DNA from: Amoebophrya sp. AT5.2
Lineage: Eukaryota > Sar > Dinophyceae > Syndiniales > Amoebophryaceae
Length of the DNA stretch: 14,117 bases
Assembly (NCBI GenBank): GCA_005223375.1
Contig: RXOD01005431.1
Span: forward strand, 1 to 14,117
Direction: 5' to 3'
Of this stretch, positions 8,851-14,117 are shown in pieces (the first letter of the stretch is position 1; the number at the start of each line of letters is the position of its first letter). Both the position numbers and the translations under genes were made by a program. Under the pieces are notes generated by a model. The model made no database searches. It was not told where the DNA came from and saw only the letters and a list, made by a program, of their open reading frames with translations.

Positions 8851-8938
8851 GTCTGATCTTTTTAGTGCCTTTATCTTTGCATCGGATGGAGTTCCGCGCG
8901 CCCTTTCTGCGGCTGGTCTTTCGTTGCTCCTACAAGTT

Positions 8939-9193
8939 TCAGGCTAAGCATCCGCTGAGAAAAAGCACGCGGCCCCCTCGCCTCTCCTTGGCAGTGCTCT
9001 TATGGCACCACGTCGCCGCGCTTTCGCTGGTCGCGCGTTCGACTCCAGCTTCTTCAGTGGCCAATGGCAATGCTTTCCCGTTTCTGGGTCGCTTGCGTTG
9101 CTGGAGCTCTTCGGGGAGCGTCTTTTGGATCGCTCCGAGCTTGGAACTCTGCCCCGCCCGCTCCTTCTCCATCGCGGTCAGCTGGTCTCGCAC
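8939..9193 (-). CDS. Coding-like segment, coiled-coil (unassigned)
   Basis: This minus frame is open from after a TAG at 9209-9211 to a TGA at 8939. Its strongest part is about 9190-9095, charged and helical (QLTAMEKERAGQ, then SSKLGAIQKTLPEELQQ), with nearly all codons ending in G or C. Bias fades afterwards, suggesting that an exon ends near 9095. CTTCCAG and GTGCAG just upstream could be splice acceptors. No domain is recognised. Confidence 0.35.
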   Translation of the reverse strand: MRDQLTAMEKERAGQSSKLGAIQKTLPEELQQRKRPRNGKALPLATEEAGVERATSESAATWCHKSTAKERRGGRVLFLSGCLA

Positions 9194-9308
9194 CCCTGCA
9201 CCTGGAAGCTATGCGCGTCGCCTTGCTGGCACTAGATCCAGCGCCGACCGGGGAGCTGCCGCCTCCCTTTCCCTCGGCCGTTGGCGTTGCCGGTTCCCTG
9301 GCGCCTGG

Positions 9309-9545
9309 TCACCGTTCCTTGTTTGCCCGCTCCCTTCGCGCCATGGCGAAGCTGTTCGGTTCCGCTTCCGTGTACACCGCGAGCGTCAGGGGAGTCAGTG
9401 GCCCCCTCCTCCGGAGCACTACCCAGGATGCGCCACATATTGGGACTTGATAGTGATAGCCACGCTCACGCCAGAAGCGTGAGAACAAGACAGAGTGCTG
9501 GCAAGTCTTCCCCGCTTTCGCGCGCGCTTTCTTCAGGCGTCGCAA
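9309..9545 (-). CDS. Coding-like segment (unassigned)
   Basis: The best part is about 9400-9315, with high third-position G/C and a natural composition (LAVYTEAEPNSFAMARRERA). The frame ends at TGA 9309-9311, inside a donor-like CG|GTGACC. The 5' part is less biased. It lies between coding-like segments in two other frames. Confidence 0.25.
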   Translation of the reverse strand: MRRLKKARAKAGKTCQHSVLFSRFWRERGYHYQVPICGASWVVLRRRGPLTPLTLAVYTEAEPNSFAMARRERANKER

Positions 9546-10105
9546 TATGTGTCGTCATGTTCTGTCGCGTCTTCACTGCTCGTCGCCGAGAAGACGCGCA
9601 CGCGCTCGCCTTCGGGATCGCGCGCCACCGGGGCCGCCCTTGACGTGCGCCCGTCCGGGGGGGGTTGCGCGATCCGCTTACGGGTTTGAACATTGTGACT
9701 TGTGGCACTTGGGGGCCGATGTTTTGGCGACGTGCTGCGCGCTGAAAGGGCCCGCCGCGTCTTGCTGGCTCGGTCGGTCGTGATGTGCCGCATCTCGTGC
9801 GCCGCGTTCACTTGATTGTGGCGAGATTGGTTCGCCCGCGTAGCGCAAATAGCTTTGGTCTCGTTGCTGAGGCTGTCGCTCTGGAAATGCAGCCGCTCGA
9901 GCTCTTGGCTGTTGCGCCCACGCTCCTCGCCTTTGGCGCGGGGTTTGTTTCTGCTCCAGCTCTTGGCTGGGGTCGGCTGGATTCTTTTTCTTGCGACGAG
10001 GTTGCTCCAACTCCGCCCGGAGGGTGAAAGATAGAAGGGCGCACCGGTAGGGCGCTCCCGTACTCCGCCCCCGGAGAGTCTGGCCGGAGGGGGGAAGAAA
10101 CGCAC
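9533..10105 (-). CDS. Coding-like segment of about 190 codons (unassigned)
   Basis: The frame is open from just after a TGA at 10127-10129 down to TGA 9533, with no ATG near its left end. By hand count over about 100 codons, roughly 72% end in G or C, against about 52% for the other two frames on this strand. The protein is Arg/Lys/Ser/Asn-rich with a helix-like part (NSQELERLHFQSDSLSNETK) and an acidic end (SSEDATEHDDTYCDA). The paired plus-strand frame is Leu/Arg-rich, as expected for a shadow. A competing minus frame (9678-10436, 253 codons) is open longer but lacks the bias. Confidence 0.4.
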   Translation of the reverse strand: MRFFPPPARLSGGGVRERPTGAPFYLSPSGRSWSNLVARKRIQPTPAKSWSRNKPRAKGEERGRNSQELERLHFQSDSLSNETKAICATRANQSRHNQVNAAHEMRHITTDRASKTRRALSARSTSPKHRPPSATSHNVQTRKRIAQPPPDGRTSRAAPVARDPEGERVRVFSATSSEDATEHDDTYCDA

Positions 10106-10390
10106 GCGACCGCCGCCGTGGCAGGCTCAAACTTGCGCCAGCTGGGGAGAAATCCGACGCGAAGGAATTGGGAAGGATTTGCGCCGACTTGCTACGTATT
10201 GCAATCGTAACTGGATCCGCGAGGAAGGGGGGACCATGACAATAGCCACGCGAATGCGACGGACTGGAGCTATCAATCACGGGCGGCACGCTTCTCGGGG
10301 CGCGTTTGCGATCAGCCGCAGCGTCTCGCAATTTTTGCGCGGCGCCCGTCGTCCAGGCTGAATTCGTTCCAATCCCACGCCCGCGGTGGC

Positions 10391-10416
10391 GGCGCGCGCG
10401 CGCGGCTACATATATA
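10391..10416. promoter_or_regulatory. Alternating GC tract next to a TATATA box-like motif
   Basis: Thirteen strictly alternating G/C bases (10392-10404) are followed by ACATATATA (10408-10416). It lies just beyond the stop of the segment at 10433-10663 and upstream of minus-strand coding-like sequence at 9533-10105. A promoter for a minus-strand transcript is possible; there is no direct evidence. Confidence 0.25.
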
Positions 10417-10432
10417 CTAGCAGCCCCCGGGA

Positions 10433-10663
10433 TCAATAAGCTTCCTTGCTACCTTCCAGATGGCGGGCGATTACTGCAGGCGCGAGGGTGGCCCCTATAG
10501 TTTCAGCATCAAAACGATCAGGGGCCACCCCGCCACAACAGCTGAGAACCGGCATGGCTTGGTCGGTCCATGTCTGGCCCATCTTCATGAGGATGCGCAC
10601 TATCCCAAACCACCACGCCAGCCCCTCCATGCACTTCGTCGCCAACTGGTCGGGCCGCTCCAT
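10433..10663 (-). CDS. Coding-like ORF of 76 residues (unassigned)
   Basis: It opens with a true ATG and ends with TAA at 10433. It carries a hydrophobic, Trp/Met-containing stretch (GLAWWFGIVRILMKMG), then a Cys pair and an Ala/Glu-rich end. It could be the last exon of a minus-strand gene, because the TATATA/GC element lies just beyond its stop. I do not recognise a family. Confidence 0.35.
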   Translation of the reverse strand: MERPDQLATKCMEGLAWWFGIVRILMKMGQTWTDQAMPVLSCCGGVAPDRFDAETIGATLAPAVIARHLEGSKEAY

Positions 10664-10847
10664 ACGTTGCTGCTACTCTGCTCCGCCCGGTGCCCGGGTA
10701 CCACAGCGCCGCAGCGAGTCGCTGCGCTCAGTTAACTACGAGGCATCGCGGTCGATTGGCGCCAATTATTACGCCAAAGCGCCAGCTCCAGCACCAACAC
10801 CGCCCAGCATCAAACTCCCAGTCGTCGACTCCGCACAATCTTCGCCC

Positions 10848-11150
10848 TCACCCGCGGCAAGATTTCCGCGCGCCCGACCACAAAGGCCAGGGCGCGGCCT
10901 GCTTCTGGCTCTCCGCGTCGTGTGTCCCAAGTACTTCGCTTGCAGGTACTTCACGCGCACCGCCAGCGGTGGCAGCCTTGCCCTTGCCCGCCTTCTTAGA
11001 ATAGATCATAGGTCTAGCGTCTTCGACTTCGTCCCACCTTGTCTTGCTCTTGCCTTCGCCGTCGGCTGGAAGGATCGAGAAGATCCGCGAGCCCTTTTTT
11101 CCCTTTTCCTTCCCCGTCGGCCCGCCGAGCTTCGGCGCGGGAGGCTGCGT
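10848..11150 (-). CDS. Coding-like segment of 100 codons (unassigned)
   Basis: This minus frame is open between a TAG at 11151-11153 and a TGA at 10848. Lys/Gly/Pro-rich at first (KLGGPTGKEKGKKGSR), it then carries TRWDEVEDARPMIYSKK, a very protein-like composition. The frame upstream of the TAG (11252-11154) is also coding-like (APKVVKLFETKEQ), so the TAG either breaks a gene or is spliced out. Near 10975-10915 a second minus frame has better bias (RVKYLQAKYLGH), so the 3' third of this segment may not be translated as shown. Confidence 0.35.
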   Translation of the reverse strand, partial: TQPPAPKLGGPTGKEKGKKGSRIFSILPADGEGKSKTRWDEVEDARPMIYSKKAGKGKAATAGGAREVPASEVLGTHDAESQKQAAPWPLWSGARKSCRG

Positions 11151-11153
11151 CTA

Positions 11154-11252
11154 TTGCTCCTTCGTTTCGAAAAGTTTCACCACCTTCGGAGCCTGCGCCT
11201 CCGACTCCTTCTGGCGACTCGCAAGGCGCAACGCAAGGCACAGGGCACAACG
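11154..11252 (-). CDS. Short coding-like segment joined by a possible 72-nt intron
   Basis: A Glu/Lys/Val-rich stretch (KESEAQAPKVVKLFETKEQ) precedes an in-frame TAG. A GTCCGC at 11282 and a TCGCCAG ending at 11211 would define a 72-base GT-AG intron. It would remove another TAG at 11253-11255 and connect in frame with the segment at 11253-11456. The donor is weak. Confidence 0.25.
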
Positions 11253-11456
11253 CTAGGGGAATCTAGAGGCTCTAGGGCGGACCGTCCTGGATCTGCTGCG
11301 CTGGAATTCGATGCGGCGCCGAGTGGGCGAGGAGAGGTCTTCCCTGGTGTGCGTTTGCGGAGAGTCGGAGTCTTTCGCGATGGTCTGCGCGAGCTCGGGC
11401 CTGAAGTCGAGGCAGATGCGTGGCAGCCCATACTTGCCGCGCCCGTGCTGCGTCAA
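11253..11456 (-). CDS. Coding-like segment with strong codon bias (unassigned)
   Basis: Over about 60 codons nearly nine in ten end in G or C, against about 55-57% for the other minus frames. That is one of the clearest coding signals in the block. The sequence includes GKYGLPRICLDFRPELAQTI followed by an Asp/Ser/Thr-rich part. It has no ATG start, so it would be an internal exon. The RICLDFR string faintly recalls the R-x-C-V-D-Y/F-R strand of Ty3-type reverse transcriptases, but too little else matches to name it. Confidence 0.4.
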   Translation of the reverse strand: MTQHGRGKYGLPRICLDFRPELAQTIAKDSDSPQTHTREDLSSPTRRRIEFQRSRSRTVRPRASRFP

Positions 11457-11632
11457 ACAACGCGCCGGCGACGCGGTCTATCGCCATTCTTCGGCACCAC
11501 CCACAACGCAGAGCCGTTGCCGCCGTGCTCTTTCGAGCTCGTCACCGAGGCGCCGACGGTGGTCCGCTTGCTCTCGGCGTCGAAGGAGCGTCGTCGCCCC
11601 TCCTCGAGTGTGCCCCTATGTATTGTTCTTCG
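11453..11632 (-). CDS. Coding-like segment of about 59 codons (unassigned)
   Basis: This frame is open between a TGA at 11633 and a TGA at 11453, with no start codon. Codons from about 11600 to 11495 almost all end in G or C. The composition is natural (RTTVGASVTSSKEHGGNG, then SALWVVPKNGD). It is followed within a few codons by the segment at 11253-11456 in another frame, leaving little room for an intron. Confidence 0.35.
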   Translation of the reverse strand, partial: RRTIHRGTLEEGRRRSFDAESKRTTVGASVTSSKEHGGNGSALWVVPKNGDRPRRRRVV

Positions 11633-11882
11633 TCAGCGCGTGCGGGGGGTCATTCTTTTCCTTGCGCTCTTTGAGGTGCTCCCAGGCCAGGCAGCGCGCC
11701 GCGCGAGAGCTGCGCAGCCGAGTGCAGGCAGTTGCGGCGCGCGATAGATTTCGGCGCGCTGGATGAGCCGCCCGCGCGTCGGAATGCCGGCGGCGCCCCC
11801 GCTGGACCGCCCGAAGGAGCCCAAGCCGGGCCCGGACATGATTTGCGCCGAGTGCACCGATCCCCAGGCGGAGCGGCGCCAC
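11616..11882 (-). CDS. Coding-like segment, charged helix near its end (unassigned)
   Basis: Only the last part (about 11725-11620) has coding character, with CLAWEHLKERKEKNDPP and strong third-position G/C, ending at TAG 11616. The earlier part overlaps the better-supported frame at 11633-12073, so the frame probably changes near 11730. No family recognised. Confidence 0.25.
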   Translation of the reverse strand: MAPLRLGIGALGANHVRARLGLLRAVQRGRRRHSDARAAHPARRNLSRAATACTRLRSSRAARCLAWEHLKERKEKNDPPHALTKNNT

Positions 11883-12073
11883 GTCTCGGCATGCGATTCG
11901 ACGGAAGACGAAGAGACTAAGCCCGGCGCTGAAGCGGTAATGAGCTTACGAGACGGCACGGCAGGCAGGGCTTTACCCTCTGGCTGGCGGGTCGTTTCTC
12001 CTTTCTCCTTGAAGATGGTGGCCATGTGGAGCGTGCCTTGCGGCCGCGCGTAATCTTCGAACTCTTTCGCCAA
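11633..12073 (-). CDS. Coding-like segment of about 146 codons (unassigned)
   Basis: Codons from about 12058 to 11730 have strong third-position G/C and balanced composition. AKEFEDYARPQGTLHMATIF is followed by a Lys/Glu-rich then Ser/Gly-rich stretch (GPGLGSFGRSSGGAAG), ending near GRLIQRAEIYR. The region just upstream (12075-12205) has stops in every minus frame and no bias, so it may be an intron or intergenic. This is among the best-supported pieces of the block. Confidence 0.4.
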   Translation of the reverse strand: MAKEFEDYARPQGTLHMATIFKEKGETTRQPEGKALPAVPSRKLITASAPGLVSSSSVESHAETWRRSAWGSVHSAQIMSGPGLGSFGRSSGGAAGIPTRGRLIQRAEIYRAPQLPALGCAALARRAAWPGSTSKSARKRMTPRTR

Positions 12074-12074
12074 A

Positions 12075-12205
12075 CCACCGACCTACCAAGGGTGAACGAC
12101 GGTCGGACTTAGTGTGAGTGGCTCCACTACAGACTTTGGCTCGGGCCGAAATGCTGCGCAGGCCTAAAGGTTTCGCAATCTTTGACGACTATCGCCATGC
12201 ATCCA
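12075..12205. other. Non-coding gap inside the minus-strand coding-like series
   Basis: Stops occur in all three minus frames and no periodicity is seen. It could be an intron or a boundary between two genes. The string TTGGTAGGTCGG on the minus strand offers GT, but no convincing donor-acceptor pair. Confidence 0.35.
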
Positions 12206-12526
12206 CTACCAGAAAAACGGAAAGAGGAAAAGCCTGGCGCTCGATCTGATGGAGCTGGCCAGGCTGGTGATGGCGTGCCACTTGGCTTGCAAGTTGGGCA
12301 TCTCCTCCATCGGCGCGCCTTCGTGCATCTTGTCGCTGATGATGCACGTCATCCGCGTAGTCAGGGCCCCTTGCTTCGGCAGCGCTTGGCGGATCGGGAG
12401 CCACTCCATGTGGGTGGTGGAAACGCTGTTCACCGTCGTCGGGTCGATGGTCTTCGGCTTCTCGCGGGGCCGTTTAGAAAAAGCTTGGCGCTCGATCTGA
12501 TGGAGCTGGCCAGGCTGGTGAACTTT
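12206..12526 (-). CDS. Coding-like segment with the strongest codon bias in the block (unassigned)
   Basis: From about 12475 to 12225, roughly nine in ten codons end in G or C, while the other two minus frames are near half. The protein reads HMEWLPIRQALPKQGALTTR and continues with a Met/Glu-rich helix, then KWHAITSLASSIRSSARLF. The end is encoded by one copy of the 43-bp repeat (12228-12270). It stops at TAG 12206 after a hydrophobic run that is probably intronic. No ATG start is evident at the left of the biased part. Family unknown. Confidence 0.45.
   Translation of the reverse strand, partial: KVHQPGQLHQIERQAFSKRPREKPKTIDPTTVNSVSTTHMEWLPIRQALPKQGALTTRMTCIISDKMHEGAPMEEMPNLQAKWHAITSLASSIRSSARLFLFPFFW
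12228..12270. repeat. 43-bp direct repeat, copy A
   Basis: It is identical to 12479-12521 except for one base (C at 12234, T at 12485), at an offset of 251 bases. Flanks diverge immediately on the right side and within two bases on the left. On the minus strand it is the end of a coding-like segment and reads TSLASSIRSSA in the biased frame. Confidence 0.9.
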
Positions 12527-13167
12527 TCAACGAGGACCCTCCTTTCTCGCCAGAGTGTCGGGACTGCAACAAAGGGGAGCACTGTGAGGATCTGCCTGGC
12601 CGTGAACTGCTCGCGCAGCTTCGCTGCCTTCTCGAGGGGGCAGCCCGCCGCGCTGCACTTCCATCCCCCCTGCGGTATGGCGTACCCCGCTGCTTGCTTG
12701 GTCACCTCTTTCAACACGTTGCACAACCTCCGAACGCCCTCGGCTTTTTCGCCAGCAGTAGACAGCGCAAGGCTCGGCCAAAGTGGCCGCGTAGTGCAAG
12801 CGACGGGGCCGCCGCGGGCCTCTTTTTGCGCATAGCTTATGACCCGGCCCGCGTCTGGCAGCGCGATCACACAGCCAGAGGCTGGCGCGATTCTCATCCT
12901 ACGAATGAGGCGCCGCGCGAGGGAGAAATGCGGCGCCCTTCTTTCTCCTTGTTTGCCTTTGGCCGGGGGGAACTGGGGCGCCTGGCGTAATTCCCCTGGG
13001 CGCTTCTTGGCGAAGCTTTTCGGGCGCGCCTCGTTGACAAACTTGCATGCTCGCCGTTTGGTTCGAGGATTTCGATTTGCTGCCATACCTGGGCGGAGCA
13101 GGGTCGGGGCCATTGGGGTGCTGGCGCTGGGTTCGAACGAACGCCGCTGCTGGTCTCTGGCATGCAT
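12430..13167 (-). CDS. Longest minus-strand ORF, 245 residues (unassigned)
   Basis: This ATG-initiated frame (13167) ends with TGA at 12430. Third-position G/C is strong at about 13045-12960 (CKFVNEARPKSFAKKRPGEL) and again at about 12700-12495, moderate elsewhere. The first stretch is Lys/Arg/Pro-rich; the second contains GGWKCSAAGCPLEKAAKLRE, a Cys pair before a helix. The coding signal ends in TSLASSIRSSAKLF, encoded by repeat copy B. The following segment resumes in another frame. A TTTGTTGCAG near 12565 and a CCCAG|GTATGG near 13088 look like splice sites, so part of this ORF may be intronic. Function unknown. Confidence 0.4.
   Translation of the reverse strand: MHARDQQRRSFEPSASTPMAPTLLRPGMAANRNPRTKRRACKFVNEARPKSFAKKRPGELRQAPQFPPAKGKQGERRAPHFSLARRLIRRMRIAPASGCVIALPDAGRVISYAQKEARGGPVACTTRPLWPSLALSTAGEKAEGVRRLCNVLKEVTKQAAGYAIPQGGWKCSAAGCPLEKAAKLREQFTARQILTVLPFVAVPTLWRERRVLVEKFTSLASSIRSSAKLFLNGPARSRRPSTRRR
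12479..12521. repeat. 43-bp direct repeat, copy B
   Basis: Second copy of the repeat at 12228-12270, one mismatch. On the minus strand it is read in the same phase relative to the repeat (TSLASSIRSSAK) at the end of the 245-residue ORF. Because the offset is not a multiple of three, the two copies sit in different genomic frames. Confidence 0.9.
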
Positions 13168-13414
13168 AAGCGCGCCCGGACTTTAATGCGGCCGCAGCTC
13201 TTCGACGCGTTGAAACTGGCCCCATGCCTTGGCACAACGAGCAGGGCGAAGAGTTTAACGACAGCGAATACACTGCCCCGAGCTTGTCTACGTGGTCGCC
13301 AGTTGTTGACCGCGTAGAGCAGGCCGCTGCTCTCCAAGCCGGGCGCTTTCGCTTGGACTTTGATTGGGGGCGCTCTTGATCTATGGCCCCCGCTTTGGGC
13401 TTGCGCTTCCATCA
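12899..13414 (-). CDS. Competing minus-strand open stretch (unassigned)
   Basis: Just after a tandem TGA TGA (about 13414-13419) the same minus frame runs open for over 170 codons to TAG. It starts Lys/Arg-rich (KRKPKAGAIDQERPQSKSKR) and later has Cys-containing motifs (SPCSLCQGMG). Third-position G/C is moderate in the first 70 codons. It overlaps the 245-residue ORF at 12430-13167; which frame is used from 13167 to 12899 cannot be settled here. Confidence 0.25.
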
Positions 13415-13714
13415 TCAGCCAGCCCACCCGGAGCAGCCCGGCTCGTCGTCATCTCCCTGGCATGAAAGGCAACCACAGCCACACCGACGCCAGTCCGTGC
13501 GTGAGTCTTGTGCTTGGTCGTGTGCTGGCGCGCATGCATACACAGACGCACGATTTTCAGCTATCAGCACTACACAACGACAGCGAGGCGGAGACAAGAA
13601 CAACTGGCTTGCCTTTCGCTTTCCGTCGAACGCGTCCTCGTCGCAGTCGTACTTCGTCGCCGCAGCGTTACCGTGGCACGTTGATGCGTCGAGGAATGCG
13701 CGAGGTCTGTGCAC
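13415..13714 (-). CDS. Coding-like segment, acidic then Cys-rich (unassigned)
   Basis: The biased core (about 13670-13600) reads TKYDCDEDAFDGKRKASQLF, with almost every codon ending in G or C. AAAG|GCAAGC inside it resembles a GC-type donor, and GCCTTTCATGCCAG (ending 13457) resembles an acceptor. Joining them keeps the frame. The Cys-rich middle (RRCGCGCLSCQ) would then be intronic. It ends in two consecutive TGA codons. Confidence 0.3.
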   Translation of the reverse strand: MHRPRAFLDASTCHGNAAATKYDCDEDAFDGKRKASQLFLSPPRCRCVVLIAENRASVYACAPAHDQAQDSRTDWRRCGCGCLSCQGDDDEPGCSGWAG

Positions 13715-13922
13715 AATTTGGGCGCCTCGTGTGGCTTTTCCGTCCTCGGGCGGCGCCTCTATTTCTGCTTGCTAGCCCGTGCGGAAGCTCTTGCGCGCCA
13801 TCGGTGCGCGGGCGCGCGCTGTGTACGATGGGCAGCCGCTGCGGCTCCTCATGCCATTCGGGGGCGCTTCTCTTCTTCTCCTCGGTGTCCGTGTCTTCCT
13901 CTGTTGCAGTGCAGAACCGCAC
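13668..13922 (-). CDS. Coding-like segment near the right edge (unassigned)
   Basis: The first 40 codons are acidic and basic in turn (ATEEDTDTEEKKRSAPEWHE), a typical composition for a disordered, lysine/glutamate-rich protein. The rest is Arg-rich and less convincing. No domain is recognised. Sequence to the right (13923-14117) is GC-rich, with no frame clearly favoured. Confidence 0.25.
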   Translation of the reverse strand: MRFCTATEEDTDTEEKKRSAPEWHEEPQRLPIVHSARPRTDGAQELPHGLASRNRGAARGRKSHTRRPNCAQTSRIPRRINVPR

Positions 13923-14117
13923 AGCGTCGCGACGTGTGCCGCCTCAGGGTCGGCCGATCCTATCCCACACGGAGCACGGGCCCAAGTGGAAGGCTGTGCT
14001 GGCCCGCCGGCATTTTCTTGCTCTTTGGCTGCTCAGCCGCGAGCGCGCCCCGTAGTAGATGACCCTGCTCGCTTTCGCCGCCTCGCCTCCCCCGCCCGCG
14101 TCGCCCGCTGCGGCGGG

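Noticed and set aside
9209..9535. Programmed +1 frameshifting at stop codons
   Set aside because: Skipping one base at three consecutive TGA stops (9533, 9466, 9309) links coding-like frames. Stop codons are rare in GC-rich DNA, so such chains arise easily, and the rule fails at 11453 and 12430.
9678..10436. A 252-codon minus-strand ORF
   Set aside because: Third-position G/C is only about half over the tested stretch, while the overlapping frame at 9533-10105 is biased. It is probably a shadow, but its first 100 codons have no strong rival.
10433..11000. Resemblance of RVKYLQAKYLGH and DQLATKCMEG to parvulin-type isomerase strands
   Set aside because: Matches are short, the pieces are in different frames, and the conserved histidines would be tyrosines.
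10446..11747. A 433-codon plus-strand ORF, the longest uninterrupted frame in the right half
   Set aside because: Its product is Leu/Arg/Pro-rich without domain features. Third-position G/C is not raised over much of its length. Several parts lie opposite minus-strand segments with better bias. It looks like an antisense shadow favoured by low stop-codon frequency, though it cannot be excluded.
12255..12270. Minus-strand TCACCAGCCTGGCCAG within the repeat resembles primate Alu sequence
   Set aside because: Similarity is limited to about 14 bases and the rest of the repeat does not match, so it is coincidental.
12182..12835. A 217-codon plus-strand ORF across the 43-bp repeats
   Set aside because: The minus strand has far stronger codon bias here (12225-12475). 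The plus product is rich in His, Arg and Leu, as expected for a shadow.
13115..13145. GGTTCGAAC, like a tRNA T-loop
   Set aside because: The flanks cannot form the T-stem, and no acceptor or anticodon stem lies at the right distance. It is a small palindrome.
12899..13755. Reassigned stop codons (TAA/TAG/TGA read as amino acids)
   Set aside because: Reading through stops gives long plausible translations here. However, the 1104-codon hydrolase and the spliced RRM gene need no reassignment, and overlapping frames are equally open when stops are ignored.

Overview
The window looks like nuclear DNA of a microbial eukaryote. The genes are long and GC-rich. One is interrupted by three canonical GT-AG introns that restore the frame exactly. 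Spacers are lower in GC, and no bacterial operon structure or ribosome-binding-site pattern is seen. A protist or alga fits; an alveolate or dinoflagellate relative is possible (tandem same-strand genes, a splice-acceptor-like TTTTCAG directly before a start codon), but nothing here proves it.

Layout. (1) 137-3451, plus strand: an intact, intronless 1104-residue membrane protein ending in an alpha/beta-hydrolase domain, with a visible Ser-Asp-His set. (2) 3452-3875: spacer. (3) 3876-6827, plus strand: a four-exon gene for an RNA-binding protein of about 751 residues. Its RRM domain is split by a long low-complexity insertion and is followed by a Gly/Asn/Ser/Ala/Tyr-rich tail. (4) 6828-about 8100: a lower-GC spacer with two AATAAA sites inside a short direct repeat and no convincing gene. 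(5) about 8.1-14.1 kb: a distinctly more GC-rich block with no single long gene model.

In block 5 the minus strand carries a series of coding-like stretches of 60-250 codons. Their amino-acid composition is plausible and many show strong G/C bias at third codon positions, but they lie in changing frames. They could be exons of one or more unresolved minus-strand genes running in from beyond the right edge, or a decaying gene. The left end (8.1-8.6 kb) is open and protein-like on both strands. A 43-bp direct repeat (12228-12270 and 12479-12521) ends two neighbouring coding-like stretches in the same reading phase. I assign no function to this block.

The two confident genes are tandem neighbours; nothing in the sequence shows that they work together.
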